Source of the DNA: DASZMX01 sp035551475
GTDB taxonomy: Bacteria; Verrucomicrobiota; Verrucomicrobiia; Limisphaerales; Palsa-1400
NCBI GenBank assembly: GCA_035551475.1
Contig: DASZMX010000096.1
Location: 1 to 32,969, forward strand
Direction of reading: 5' to 3'
DNA: 32,969 nucleotides
A program made the translations under genes and the position numbers. Positions 16,225-25,490 of the stretch are shown here, in pieces; positions within the stretch are counted from its first letter, which is position 1; every line of letters begins with the position of its first letter. The notes under the pieces were generated by a model, which worked only from the letters and a program-made list of their open reading frames with translations, had not been told where the DNA came from and searched no databases.

Positions 16225-17934
16225 ATGAGCGATCCTATTCCAGCGCCAGCGCCGTCTGATTTTATCCGGGAAATTGTGGCCGGGCATGTGGCGGAGGGCC
16301 GCTATCCCAGGATTCACACGCGCTTTCCGCCGGAGCCCAACGGGTATTTGCACATCGGGCACGCCAAATCGATCTGCCTGAATTTCGGCATTGCCCGCGA
16401 ATTCAATGGGGCCTGCAATCTGCGCATGGACGACACCAACCCCACCAAGGAGGATGTCGAGTATGTGGATTCCATCATGGCGGACGTGAAATGGCTGGTG
16501 GGCGGGTGGGCGGATGCGAATCTGACGCTGAAGGCGGCGGGCCAGCCGTTTTATGCGTCGGATTATTTTGGGGCCTTGTATGACTTCGCGGTGGCGTTGA
16601 TCAAAAAGGGCAAAGCCTACGTGTGTGACCTTTCGCCGGAGGAGACGGAGATTTATCGCGGCGCGCCGGATCGTCCGGGCAAGGACAGCCCGTTCCGCAC
16701 GCGGTCGGTGGAGGAAAGCCTGGATTGGTTCGCGCGGATGAAGGCGGGCGAATTTCCCAATGGGGCGCGCACGTTGCGGGCAAAGATTGACATGGCGTCG
16801 CCGAATATCTGGCTGCGCGACCCGGTGCTGTATCGCATCCGCCACGCGGAGCATCATCACACGGGCAATGCGTGGCAGATTTATCCGATGTACGATTTCG
16901 CTCATTGCCTGAGCGATTACCTGGAGGGAATCACGCACAGCATTTGCACGCTGGAATTTGAGGTGCATCGTCCTTTGTATGATTGGATCCTGGAGAATCT
17001 CGATTTGCCGCGGGCCTTGCCGCATCAATACGAATTTGCCCGGCTGAATTTGAGCTACACGATCATGAGCAAGCGCAAGCTGCTGCAATTGGTCAACGAC
17101 CGCGCGGTCACGGGCTGGGACGATCCGCGAATGCCGACGATTTCGGGGTTGCGCCGGCGCGGCGTCACGCCGGAGGCCTTGCGTCATTTTGCCTACCATA
17201 TCGGCATCACAAAATACAACGGCACGACGGACATGGCGGTGCTCGATCATGCCGTGCGCGAGGATTTGAACAAACGCGCCGGGCGCCGCCTGGCGGTGCT
17301 GCGTCCGCTGAAAGTCGTGCTCACTAATTATCCGGCCGGGCAGACCGAGGAGCTGGACGCTGTCAATAATCCGGAAGATCCTGGCGCCGGCGCGCGGAAA
17401 ATTCCGTTTGGGCGCGAATTGTTCATCGATCAGGACGATTTCATGGAGACGCCGCCGCCGAAGTATTTTCGCCTGCGCCCGGGCGGCGAAGTGCGATTGA
17501 AATACGGTTACATCATCAAGTGCGACGAGGTGGTGAAGGACGCGGCTGGGAAAGTCGTGGAAATCCGGGCCACCGCCGATCTCGGCAGCAAGACCGGCGG
17601 GCCGACCGCCGGCCGGAAAATCAAGGGCACGATTCATTGGGTGAGCGCCGCGCATGCGGTGGACGCCGAAGTCCGTTTGTATGACAGGCTTTTCACGGTG
17701 GCCGAGCCGGATGCGGAAGGTGATTTCAAAAAACATCTCAACCCGGATTCATTGCAGGTGGTGCAGGCGAAATGCGAAGCGAGCCTGGCCGGGGCGAAGC
17801 CGGAGGAGCGGTATCAATTTGAACGCGTGGGATATTTTGCGCTCGACTTGGAGTCAGCGCCGGGGCGGTTGATCTTCAATCGCACCATCGCGATGCGCGA
17901 TGGCTGGGCCAAAGAACAGGGCAAGACGGCGTAA
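16225..17934 (+). CDS. glnS: Glutamine--tRNA ligase
   Basis: This 569-residue class I aminoacyl-tRNA synthetase charges tRNA-Gln with glutamine. The catalytic core starts with FPPEPNGYLHIGHAKS, with the HIGH signature at residues 43-46, followed by LRMDDTNPTKED. The KMSKS-type loop is IMSKRKL with M281-S282-K283, the form typical of GlnRS rather than GluRS. The rest is the beta-barrel anticodon-binding region with VRLYDRLFTV and SLAGAKPEERYQFERVGYFA. Length is normal and no defects are seen. The ATG at 16225 is the first good start. Presence of GlnRS implies direct charging of tRNA-Gln rather than sole reliance on GatCAB. It is 63 bases after infA. Confidence 0.98.
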   Translation: MSDPIPAPAPSDFIREIVAGHVAEGRYPRIHTRFPPEPNGYLHIGHAKSICLNFGIAREFNGACNLRMDDTNPTKEDVEYVDSIMADVKWLVGGWADANLTLKAAGQPFYASDYFGALYDFAVALIKKGKAYVCDLSPEETEIYRGAPDRPGKDSPFRTRSVEESLDWFARMKAGEFPNGARTLRAKIDMASPNIWLRDPVLYRIRHAEHHHTGNAWQIYPMYDFAHCLSDYLEGITHSICTLEFEVHRPLYDWILENLDLPRALPHQYEFARLNLSYTIMSKRKLLQLVNDRAVTGWDDPRMPTISGLRRRGVTPEALRHFAYHIGITKYNGTTDMAVLDHAVREDLNKRAGRRLAVLRPLKVVLTNYPAGQTEELDAVNNPEDPGAGARKIPFGRELFIDQDDFMETPPPKYFRLRPGGEVRLKYGYIIKCDEVVKDAAGKVVEIRATADLGSKTGGPTAGRKIKGTIHWVSAAHAVDAEVRLYDRLFTVAEPDAEGDFKKHLNPDSLQVVQAKCEASLAGAKPEERYQFERVGYFALDLESAPGRLIFNRTIAMRDGWAKEQGKTA

Positions 17935-18011
17935 GCGTTTGACCGGGGGCATGACCCGCCTGCTCCCTGATGCCGCGATTTTGCGGCGCCCCTAAACTCC
18001 GGGGACGGAGT

Positions 18012-20330
18012 ATGGGCGGTTTCACCACTTATCGATGGGCAGGCTTTTGGCTGGGCGCATGCCTGGGGGCGACCGGCGTTTGGGCGCAGAACAGCTCCAC
18101 ACCCATCGAGAATGTTTGGGTCGCGGATTTGCCGGTGCGCTGCATCACGGAATCCAACGGCATTGTTTATGTGGGGGGAGATTTCCATTTCGTCGGCCAT
18201 GATGCCGGAGGAGCGTCGGCGCTGGATCGCACCAGCGGCGAGCCCTGGAGCGGGTTGCCGCCAATCAACGGGCCGGTGCACGCGCTGGCGGCCGATGGCG
18301 CGGGAGGATTTTTTATCGGCGGCGAATTCAATGCGGTGGGGGACACGGCCTGCGGATATGTCGCGCATATTTTTGCGGACGGCTCGTGGGACGAATCCTG
18401 GAACGCCGGCGCGGACAATCCAGTGTTCGCGTTGGCATTGTCCGGCGGGGTCTTGTTTATCGGGGGCGAATTTTCTCACGTTGGCGGCGGGCCGCACGAC
18501 GGCTTGGCGGCGGTGGATGCCGCGACGGGCGAGACGTTGAATTGGGCGCCGTCGGTGGATGGCCCGGTGAATGCCTTGGCGGTGGCTGGCGCCACGGTGT
18601 ATGCCGGCGGCTCTTTTCAAAACGCGAACGGAACCTCGCGCGCGGGTCTGGCGGCCTTTGATTTTCAGACGGGCGCTTTGGCGGACTGGAATCCGGGCAC
18701 GGATGGAACCGTGCAGGCGTTGGCGGCGCTAGGCGGCAACCTCCTGGTCGGCGGAAACTTCGACACGCTGGGCGGGGCGGCGCGCTTGAATCTGGGCGCG
18801 GTGAGTTTGTCAGACGGAGCCGTGACGGATTGGGATCCGGAAATGGATGCCACCGTGCGGGTCGTCGCGGAATCGGGCGGCGAAGTTTACGCCGGGGGCG
18901 ATTTCAGCGGCGACGGCCTCGGGCCGGCCTACCTGGCGCAATTTGACAGCGCGCTTAACCTGTCAAGTGAATGGAATCCGGGCCTGGATGGGCCGGTGTA
19001 TGCGCTGGATTTTGCGGGCGGCCAGGTTTGGGCGGCGGGACTTTTCACGACCGCCGCCGGGACGCGGCGTTACGGGTTGGCGCAATTGGATGCCGCCAGC
19101 GGGGCCGTCACGGCCTGGAGCGGCGACGCCGGAGGCTCGCTCTATGCGGTGGGGGTGACGCCGGATTTTGTTTATGCGGGCGGAGCCGTGCTGGCGCCGG
19201 GCGTGGGACGGGATGGTTTGGTGGCGATCGATGAGAACACCGGCGCGGCCACGGCGTGGAATCCGGGCGCGAATTTCCCGGTGTTTGCCATCACGGTGTC
19301 AAGCAATCTGCTGTATGTGGGCGGAGAATTCTCGATGCTGGGCGGGGCGCAACGCCTGCATGCGGGCGCCGTGGACCTGAACTCGGGCGCGGCGAACGCC
19401 TGGGACCCGGAAGCGGATGACACGGTGTATTCATTGTGGATCACGCCGGCGCAAATTTATGTGGGCGGAGTCTTTCAACATATCGGCGGCAAGACGCGGC
19501 ATCGGCTGGCCGCAGTGGACGCGGCGCACGGGTCGGCGAACGCCTGGAACCCGAACGTCAACGATAATGTTTACACGTTCGCCGCCGCCGGCCAGACTTT
19601 GTACGCAGGTGGATTTTTCACAAGCGTCGGCGGCCAGGCCCGCCAGCGGCTCGCGGCCTTCGACCTGGGCAGCGGCGCGCTTTTGCCGTGGAACCCATCG
19701 GTGAACAGTCAAGTGTACGACGTTGCGCTAGCGCCAAATGGCGTCTATGTGGCGGGCACGTTTACCACCATTAATGGCCAGCCGCAGAAGCTGCTGGCGG
19801 CGGTCGATCCAATTCTGGGGGAATTGCTGCCTTGGAATCCGCAGGCGGACGGTTTCTTTTGTGATTTTGTGCTGCCGCAGAGCATCGGATTGGGGCTGGG
19901 CGCGCTGGCGTATGTGGGGGGCGACACCATGTCGCTGGCGGGCGCGCCGAATTCGCTGGGCGCGGTGAACGCGCAATCCGGCTCGGCGTTGGGCTGGAAT
20001 CCTGGAATTAGCGGCGGGCCGATCGACGAGATGGTTCTTTCGCCCAACGGCACGATTTATATTGGCGGCGAGTTCACCAGCATCGCCGGCGAATACCGTC
20101 CGCATCTGGCGGCATTTGTCCGCGCGGCGCCCGCCGCCTTTACGGGGGTGGACCAGGCGCACGAAAATTTCCACGCGCAATTGGCGGGTGACCCCGGCCG
20201 CGTTTACGTGATGGAGTCCTCGACCAATCTGTTGGACTGGAATCCGGTGGCGACCAACATGGGAAGTTTCAAATTTGCCGCGCCTTCCACGGGAGCGGCG
20301 GTTTTCTATCGCAGCCGCGCGCTGCCTTAA
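18012..20330 (+). CDS. Secreted WNP-repeat beta-propeller protein
   Basis: Start at ATG 18012, preceded by GGAG, gives a signal peptide (MGGFTTYRWAGFWLGACLGA ... WAQ) and 772 residues; an ATG at 17970 adds 14 unlikely residues. The body consists of about 13 tandem units of ~50 residues, each with YVGG(D/E)F, a small-residue stretch, LAA.D...G and a W(N/D)P turn followed by a D.PV.AL strand, e.g. WNPGTDGTVQALAALGG. This is a beta-propeller-like repeat near the delta-60/PQQ-like families. The last ~60 residues (VYVMESSTNLLDWNPVATN ... AVFYRSRALP) form the C-terminal module also seen at 14055 and 20416. It is probably extracellular or cell-surface; no catalytic residues were recognised. Confidence 0.88.
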   Translation: MGGFTTYRWAGFWLGACLGATGVWAQNSSTPIENVWVADLPVRCITESNGIVYVGGDFHFVGHDAGGASALDRTSGEPWSGLPPINGPVHALAADGAGGFFIGGEFNAVGDTACGYVAHIFADGSWDESWNAGADNPVFALALSGGVLFIGGEFSHVGGGPHDGLAAVDAATGETLNWAPSVDGPVNALAVAGATVYAGGSFQNANGTSRAGLAAFDFQTGALADWNPGTDGTVQALAALGGNLLVGGNFDTLGGAARLNLGAVSLSDGAVTDWDPEMDATVRVVAESGGEVYAGGDFSGDGLGPAYLAQFDSALNLSSEWNPGLDGPVYALDFAGGQVWAAGLFTTAAGTRRYGLAQLDAASGAVTAWSGDAGGSLYAVGVTPDFVYAGGAVLAPGVGRDGLVAIDENTGAATAWNPGANFPVFAITVSSNLLYVGGEFSMLGGAQRLHAGAVDLNSGAANAWDPEADDTVYSLWITPAQIYVGGVFQHIGGKTRHRLAAVDAAHGSANAWNPNVNDNVYTFAAAGQTLYAGGFFTSVGGQARQRLAAFDLGSGALLPWNPSVNSQVYDVALAPNGVYVAGTFTTINGQPQKLLAAVDPILGELLPWNPQADGFFCDFVLPQSIGLGLGALAYVGGDTMSLAGAPNSLGAVNAQSGSALGWNPGISGGPIDEMVLSPNGTIYIGGEFTSIAGEYRPHLAAFVRAAPAAFTGVDQAHENFHAQLAGDPGRVYVMESSTNLLDWNPVATNMGSFKFAAPSTGAAVFYRSRALP

Positions 20331-20415
20331 TCCGCGTTAGGCTTGATTTTTCGGGGGTTTCGGCGATACTCGTCGGCGCCTGATTGAGCGGCGCGAGTAA
20401 AAAAAGCCCCCTTCT

Positions 20416-23400
20416 ATGCCACAATTGAACGTGCGCCGCGGCGCAGCCTGGTTGTCTTTGTTATGGTGTTCCCTTTTGGCCTCCTCCGCGCCGGCGGCGC
20501 AAACCGGCTTGAACGCCGGTTTCAGCGCGTGGGCCGCGCAATATGCCGCGGCTCCGGACTCGGCCACCCGCGCGGCGCTCGTTCCGCAAGGCCTGGCGGC
20601 GGCGCGTCAGCGACATGTGGCGCTAAGCGGATTGATAAAAACCGATCCGGCGGATGCGCTGGCGGTTAGCGACTCTTTGCCGCGCGCGGCTTTCTGGCCG
20701 GCGGAAATTACGGGCGAACTGGAAACACGTTTTGCCGCGGTCGGTGACTATGTCGTCATGGGAGCCGTGCCTGCGCAAGGCGGCCCGGCGGTGACGCCCG
20801 TGCAACGCACGGCGCGGATCAGCGGCCAAACTTTCGCCGCTTATGTTTATGGAAAACGCCTGGGCGAAACCACCAAGCTGGGTGTGCCTTTGCAGGGCAT
20901 CGCGCTCGACGGCACGGCGGCCCTGGCGGACGCGCCGTTGGATGAATCGCCCAATCCGCCGAGCGCTTGGACCACGGGGGCGAAAAAGATTCTTATCATT
21001 CGCGTGGATTTCTCCGATCGGACAGGCGACCCGGAGGGGTTGACCGCCGCCGCGGTGCAAAACGTGGCCGACAACCAGATCGCGCCGTATTACGCGCGGA
21101 GCTCTTACGGTTTGACGACTGTCACAAATATTGTTACCCCGACGGTTTATCGCCTGCCGCATACCGCGCAATACTATGCCGTGAATGGAGCCAATGACTC
21201 GCTGCACTCCGATGCCGAGGTCGCGGCGGGGGCGAATTACATCGTCACGGCCTATGATCGGGTGATCGTTTTCTTTTCCAGCCTGGGGAACATTGCCAGT
21301 TCGCAGATTACGTACGGTGGATTGGCGGACATCGGGGCGTCACGCGTGTGGTGCAATGGTGAATTTGATTTTCGCGTGATTGCGCACGAAGTGGGGCATA
21401 CCTACGGGCTGTTTCACGCCAACCTTTGGCAGGTGAGCGACGCCAACCCCATCAGCGCCAGCGGCACCGATGTCGAATACGGCGACGATTTCGACACGAT
21501 GGGCGCCAATGGCAATAACAACCTCAGCACGGATTTTAATGTCTGGTTTAAAAACATCCTGGGGTGGGTGGGCGATTCTCAAATCCAAACAGTGACCAGC
21601 AACGGCACTTACCGCGTCTTCGCGTTTGACCGCGGAAATTATGTCGCGGCGCCCGGCGAAACGCTGGCGCTGAAAGTGGTGAAGGACAGCACGCATAACT
21701 ATTGGATTTCCTGCCGGCGCGATTTCACCAACAACACGGCGATGGAAAATGGCGCCTATGTTTTCTGGGGATATAATTATACGCGACAAAGCGACCTGCT
21801 GGATTTGACCACATCCGGCGTCAGCGATCAGGACGCGCCGCTGGCGGTCGGCGGGATTTTCACCGACGTGGCGGTGGGCAACGGCGTGGGTGTGACAATT
21901 CATCCCGTGGCGAAAGGCGGCGTTTCGCCCAACGAGTATCGGGACATTCAGGTGATTTTCGGCGTGGCGCCGCCCTTGGCCCCGAATTTCATCGTGCAAC
22001 CTGTAAGCCAGACCGCGTTGCTGGGGCAATCCGTTTCGTTTTTGGCGTTGGCGAGCGGCAACCCTCCGCCCGCTTATCAATGGCAACGCAAAGCCAGCGG
22101 AAGTTCGGTGTGGGTTGGTCTGACAGATGGCGGGAGTTACAGTGGTTCGGCGACCACCAATCTGGTGGTGGCGGCGACGGATCTGGCGATGAATGGCGAT
22201 CAGTTTCAATGCGTCGCCAGCAACAGCGCTGGGCAATCCACCAACGCCACGCCTGTTTCCTTGAGCGTCCAATCAGCGCTCACAGTCACCACGCTGGCCG
22301 GGCAATTTGGCGCGCCCGGCGAGGGCGATGGCCTGGGCACGAACGCGCAGTTTTTTTATCCGTACGACGTCGCCGCGGATGGGCAGGGAAATGTGTATGT
22401 GACACAATTCTATAACGGCGTGATTCGGAAAATCGACCGCACGGGGATGGTGTCAACCATCGCTTATGGCTTTTATGGGGTGGAGGGAATTGCGCTCGAT
22501 CCGGGCGGCAATTTGTGGGTGGCGGATTCCTATAATCAAGCGGTCCAGCGCGTGACGCCTGATGGAAATGTCACGCTGATTGCCGGCGCGCTGCAGGTTT
22601 CGGGCTCGAGCGATGGGACGAATGGCGATGCCCTCTTCAACCGTCCGTGGGGCATTGCCGTGGACAGCGCCACGAATGTATTTGTCGCGGACAGTGGGAA
22701 CCAAACGATCCGCATGCTCAAGCGTGTTGGCTCCGCCGAAGATTGGGCGGTCACAACCATCGCCGGATTGACGGGCGCCGCGGGTTCCGTGGATGGAACG
22801 AACGATCAGGCCCGCTTTAAGTCGCCGGCCAGCGTGGCGGTGGATGCGGCGGGCAATATTTTTGTGGCGGATTCGGGCAATAACTCGATTCGCAAAATCA
22901 CGCATGTCGGCGCGGGCACGAACTGGGTTGTCAAAACGATTTCTGGTCAGGCGGGGGTATCGGGCGACCGCAATGGCGTGGGCACCAATTCACTGTATTA
23001 TTCCCCGTCGGGCATTGCGGTGGATGGCGCCGGCAATTTATTTGTGGCGGACACCTACAACGATTTGATCCGGGAAATTTCGCCGCAGGGCGTCGCCACG
23101 ACGCTCGCGGGCTCGTATTTCGCGACCGGCGGCACGGACGGCTTTAACACGGCGGCGCTTTTCAACGGGCCTTATGGCATTGATGTCGATGGCGGGGGAA
23201 ATATTTATGTGGCCGACACCTATAACCACACCGTGCGAGTGGGCCATTACGCCACGGTGATAATTCCCGGATTGAACGCTACGCCGTCCGACCAACAAGC
23301 GGTGTTGAGCTGGCCAGTTCCCACGCAGCCGTACCATTTGCAAACGTCGCCGGATTTAAGGCACGGTGACTGGGCGCCTGTGACGGACATTCCCACCGTC

Positions 23401-23472
23401 ATTAACAGCCGGTTTTATCTGACGAACAGCGACGCGGCGGGCGCGGCGTTCTTCCGGTTGGTAAACCCATAA
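20416..23472 (+). CDS. Secreted metzincin-type zinc metalloprotease with Ig-like domain and NHL repeats
   Basis: The 1018-residue protein begins with a signal peptide (MPQLNVRRGAAWLSLLWCSL ... APAAQ). Residues ~190-520 form a metallopeptidase domain with zinc motif HEVGHTYGLFH (H324, E325, H328, H334) and a Met-turn candidate FDTMGANG (M362), which fits M6/M12-like metzincins. An Ig-like domain follows at ~525-620 (IVQPVSQTALLGQSVSFLAL ... FQCVASNSAGQS). About five NHL repeats then form a propeller (e.g. PWGIAVDSATNVFVADSGNQ). The C-terminus (YHLQTSPDLRHGDWAPV ... AAFFRLVNP) is the FFRL module. It should hydrolyse extracellular proteins, with the propeller and C-terminus giving binding or sorting. 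It is followed by a strong hairpin. Confidence 0.92.
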   Translation: MPQLNVRRGAAWLSLLWCSLLASSAPAAQTGLNAGFSAWAAQYAAAPDSATRAALVPQGLAAARQRHVALSGLIKTDPADALAVSDSLPRAAFWPAEITGELETRFAAVGDYVVMGAVPAQGGPAVTPVQRTARISGQTFAAYVYGKRLGETTKLGVPLQGIALDGTAALADAPLDESPNPPSAWTTGAKKILIIRVDFSDRTGDPEGLTAAAVQNVADNQIAPYYARSSYGLTTVTNIVTPTVYRLPHTAQYYAVNGANDSLHSDAEVAAGANYIVTAYDRVIVFFSSLGNIASSQITYGGLADIGASRVWCNGEFDFRVIAHEVGHTYGLFHANLWQVSDANPISASGTDVEYGDDFDTMGANGNNNLSTDFNVWFKNILGWVGDSQIQTVTSNGTYRVFAFDRGNYVAAPGETLALKVVKDSTHNYWISCRRDFTNNTAMENGAYVFWGYNYTRQSDLLDLTTSGVSDQDAPLAVGGIFTDVAVGNGVGVTIHPVAKGGVSPNEYRDIQVIFGVAPPLAPNFIVQPVSQTALLGQSVSFLALASGNPPPAYQWQRKASGSSVWVGLTDGGSYSGSATTNLVVAATDLAMNGDQFQCVASNSAGQSTNATPVSLSVQSALTVTTLAGQFGAPGEGDGLGTNAQFFYPYDVAADGQGNVYVTQFYNGVIRKIDRTGMVSTIAYGFYGVEGIALDPGGNLWVADSYNQAVQRVTPDGNVTLIAGALQVSGSSDGTNGDALFNRPWGIAVDSATNVFVADSGNQTIRMLKRVGSAEDWAVTTIAGLTGAAGSVDGTNDQARFKSPASVAVDAAGNIFVADSGNNSIRKITHVGAGTNWVVKTISGQAGVSGDRNGVGTNSLYYSPSGIAVDGAGNLFVADTYNDLIREISPQGVATTLAGSYFATGGTDGFNTAALFNGPYGIDVDGGGNIYVADTYNHTVRVGHYATVIIPGLNATPSDQQAVLSWPVPTQPYHLQTSPDLRHGDWAPVTDIPTVINSRFYLTNSDAAGAAFFRLVNP

Positions 23473-23501
23473 AAAAAGGCGGCCGGTTTGCGCCGGCCGC
23501 C
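23471..23501 (-). terminator. Intrinsic terminator for the DUF4142 gene (convergent with the protease gene)
   Basis: GGCGGCCGG (23478-23486), loop TTTGCG and CCGGCCGCC (23493-23501) form a perfect 9-bp stem. The run of seven A residues at 23471-23477 is a U-tract in the minus-strand transcript, so it best terminates the minus-strand gene ending at 23520. It may also slow plus-strand transcripts. Confidence 0.9.
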
Positions 23502-23519
23502 CTGAGTCACGCTCTGGAA

Positions 23520-24260
23520 TTATTTATTCTGGGGTTCGCTGGAGCCCATGCTTTGCACGGACGGCGCCGCAGAATCGTTGCTGGCGCCGGCGGGTTCACG
23601 CATGGTTTTGTCCTGCTCGGCCATCTGGAGATGCTCCTTCAAGGTCGGCAGTGTGCTTTGGGCAAACGCCTTCACGTCGGGATCGCTGTTGTTGTTGGCA
23701 GCTTGTTCGAAGAACGCGATGTCCTTTTTGTGATCCTTGATCATGTCGCGGACATAATGCTTGTCAAAGGCGGCGCCGTTTAGAGCCGACAGGCTGTCGA
23801 TTTTCTTCTGGCACTTCTCCGACAGTTGGTTGGAAACCTGCACATTTTTTTGCTGGGCCAATTGCGAGAGCTTGTCGGCGTTCGCTTGATGGTCCTGCGC
23901 GAGGCGTTGGGCCAGGGACTTGACCTGCGGATTGCTGGATTTTTCCTGGGCCAATTGGGCCAGGCGAATTTCCGCTTGGTTATCCTCCGAGACCTTTTGG
24001 ATGAAACCGGACGGGCTTTCCGCCTTGGACTTCAAACTGGCATGCTCCTCGGCGGTTTCGTTGTCAGCCCCGGCGGGTTCATCCACCGCGTAGCCATTGG
24101 CGGCATTGGGCAGGCGGGCGCGATCCAAGGCGCGGCCCGGCTGGTCTTGGGCGGGCACAACCTGATTTTGATCCGTGGCATTGGGGTCGAACGCAAACGC
24201 GGTCGCCGTTCCCAAAACCAAGCCGGCCGAAGCCAGCGCTGCTGTAATGTACTTTTTCAT
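23520..24260 (-). CDS. Exported DUF4142 (ferritin-like helical) protein
   Basis: This 246-residue protein has a clear signal peptide (MKKYITAALASAGLVLGTAT, cut near AFAF). A polar, low-complexity linker runs to residue ~80. A helical domain from ~83 to ~220 has the DUF4142 pattern: FIQKVSEDNQAEIRLAQLAQ, NPQVKSLAQRLAQDHQAN, FDKHYVRDMIKDHKKDIAFF and PDVKAFAQSTLPTLKEHL. Such proteins are predicted four-helix bundles of the envelope; some are stress-linked, but the biochemical role is unknown. The start is supported by AAGGA (plus-strand TCCTT at 24271-24275) ten bases upstream, one of the few Shine-Dalgarno-like sites in the window. It is probably monocistronic. Confidence 0.93.
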   Translation of the reverse strand: MKKYITAALASAGLVLGTATAFAFDPNATDQNQVVPAQDQPGRALDRARLPNAANGYAVDEPAGADNETAEEHASLKSKAESPSGFIQKVSEDNQAEIRLAQLAQEKSSNPQVKSLAQRLAQDHQANADKLSQLAQQKNVQVSNQLSEKCQKKIDSLSALNGAAFDKHYVRDMIKDHKKDIAFFEQAANNNSDPDVKAFAQSTLPTLKEHLQMAEQDKTMREPAGASNDSAAPSVQSMGSSEPQNK

Positions 24261-24400
24261 ATTTCGTCGTTCCTTACTTTTTTAATTTTTCCCGGGAAAA
24301 GCCAAACCGCTCCCCCTCTTGGCGATAACTTAGAAGGGATGAAAAGGACGGGCAATCAGCCCGCGCCCCTGTTCTGTGGTGGGGGTTTTGAGGGGCGCCC

Positions 24401-25327
24401 TTAGAGGGGCAGGGAACTGATTTCGACTTTTAAAGAGGAGCTTTTGCCGGCGGGAAGCGTGAGGCGATTTTCCGCGACGTTGCCGGACTCGACGCAAATC
24501 ATCTGGCGAAATTCTTCGTTGCCGAAGTCGGGCATCTGCTCGGATTTGGCGATCCACGGGTTCCAGACCACAGTGGAAAGCGACCCGGTTTTTTCGATGC
24601 GAATGCGGCGGCGCAATTTGGAATCGTGAATCTCCACGGGCGCGGTGGTGTCAAGATAAACGCGGTCGGTTTCCTGCGTGATTTTGATATGCTCCGCGCG
24701 CTCGGTCTTGCGGGAAAAGTTTTCGGTTTTATCGAGAAAATCGACGCCCTTCAGGCCAGTGACAGAGACGGCGCTAATGTCGCCGACGTGAAAGTAGGTA
24801 TGGAAGCAGGTCTCAAACGTGAAATCCTGGTCAGCGGAGCCATTGGCCACCACCAACTCCATCGCGAGCGTCTGGCCTACGGTCACGATGTATTCCGCGC
24901 TGAATTTGGAAAAGAGCGCGGCGGAGGGTGAATCCGGGAGCGTCAGGCGCAGGCGCACGGCGCCGTGGGGCAGCGGCGAGACTTCGCGCAGTTCCCAGAC
25001 TTGCGTGCGGGCGAAGCCGTGCGGCGCTTCGCCTTCACGGGGGCCGAACCACGGGAATATCACGGGGATGCCGCCACGGATGGGTGAGCCGGGTTGGAAG
25101 CGGCTGAATTGGCTCATGAACAACAGCGGCGGCTCGTTCTTGCGCTGAAAATGTGTGAGGTGCGCGCCGTGCAAATAAATCTCGGCGTTGGCATAGGCGG
25201 TGTTGATTTCCAGGCGCGCGAGTTCACCGTTGCCCTCGCTGAAGAGCACGCGTCCGGGAATTTCGAGAGATTGCTGCCATTCCGTCGTGGTCATAGTCGG
25301 TTTCGGGACCGAGTTTAGCAGGGACAT
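24401..25327 (-). CDS. D-hexose-6-phosphate mutarotase (YeaD/glucose-6-phosphate 1-epimerase family)
   Basis: The 308-residue protein (Met at 25327; the frame is open to 25375, and a shorter start at 25294 is possible) has the aldose-epimerase beta-sandwich of the YeaD type. Motifs include RGGIPVIFPWFGPREGEAPH followed by GFAR (residues ~84-106, His103), the catalytic ETCFHTYFHV (His176), WNPWIAKSEQMPDFGN and MICVESGNV with Glu280. The enzyme interconverts alpha and beta anomers of hexose 6-phosphates in the cytoplasm; no signal peptide is present. It lies 153 bases downstream of the sugar-permease gene on the same strand, so it could act on the imported and phosphorylated sugar. Identity is good; exact substrate is inferred. 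Confidence 0.92.
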   Translation of the reverse strand: MSLLNSVPKPTMTTTEWQQSLEIPGRVLFSEGNGELARLEINTAYANAEIYLHGAHLTHFQRKNEPPLLFMSQFSRFQPGSPIRGGIPVIFPWFGPREGEAPHGFARTQVWELREVSPLPHGAVRLRLTLPDSPSAALFSKFSAEYIVTVGQTLAMELVVANGSADQDFTFETCFHTYFHVGDISAVSVTGLKGVDFLDKTENFSRKTERAEHIKITQETDRVYLDTTAPVEIHDSKLRRRIRIEKTGSLSTVVWNPWIAKSEQMPDFGNEEFRQMICVESGNVAENRLTLPAGKSSSLKVEISSLPL

Positions 25328-25446
25328 GACCGGGCCACCACTTTTAAATGCGGTCAGGCAAACCACGAGGCCCATGAACGGGGCACGCCCGATTGTTGGC
25401 GGAAAGGGGGCGGGCTAGAGTGTCCACGTTGTTTGGGGGGATAAGG

Positions 25447-25490
25447 GCCGGCTCGAGTGTATGGTTGCGCTTGAGCCGGCTCATTTTTTT
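25447..25490 (+). terminator. Hairpin plus T-run oriented against the sugar operon
   Basis: GCCGGCTC (25447-25454) pairs with GAGCCGGC (25473-25480), followed three bases later by seven T residues (25484-25490), a terminator layout for plus-strand RNA. GAGCCGGCTC at 25473-25482 is itself a 10-bp palindrome touching the permease stop. For minus-strand transcripts no U-run follows, so it would act at most as a hairpin between permease and mutarotase. Confidence 0.45.

Noticed and set aside
16216..17736. Minus-strand open frame (506 codons) across glnS
   Set aside because: It is fully antisense to a clear GlnRS with intact HIGH and MSK motifs.
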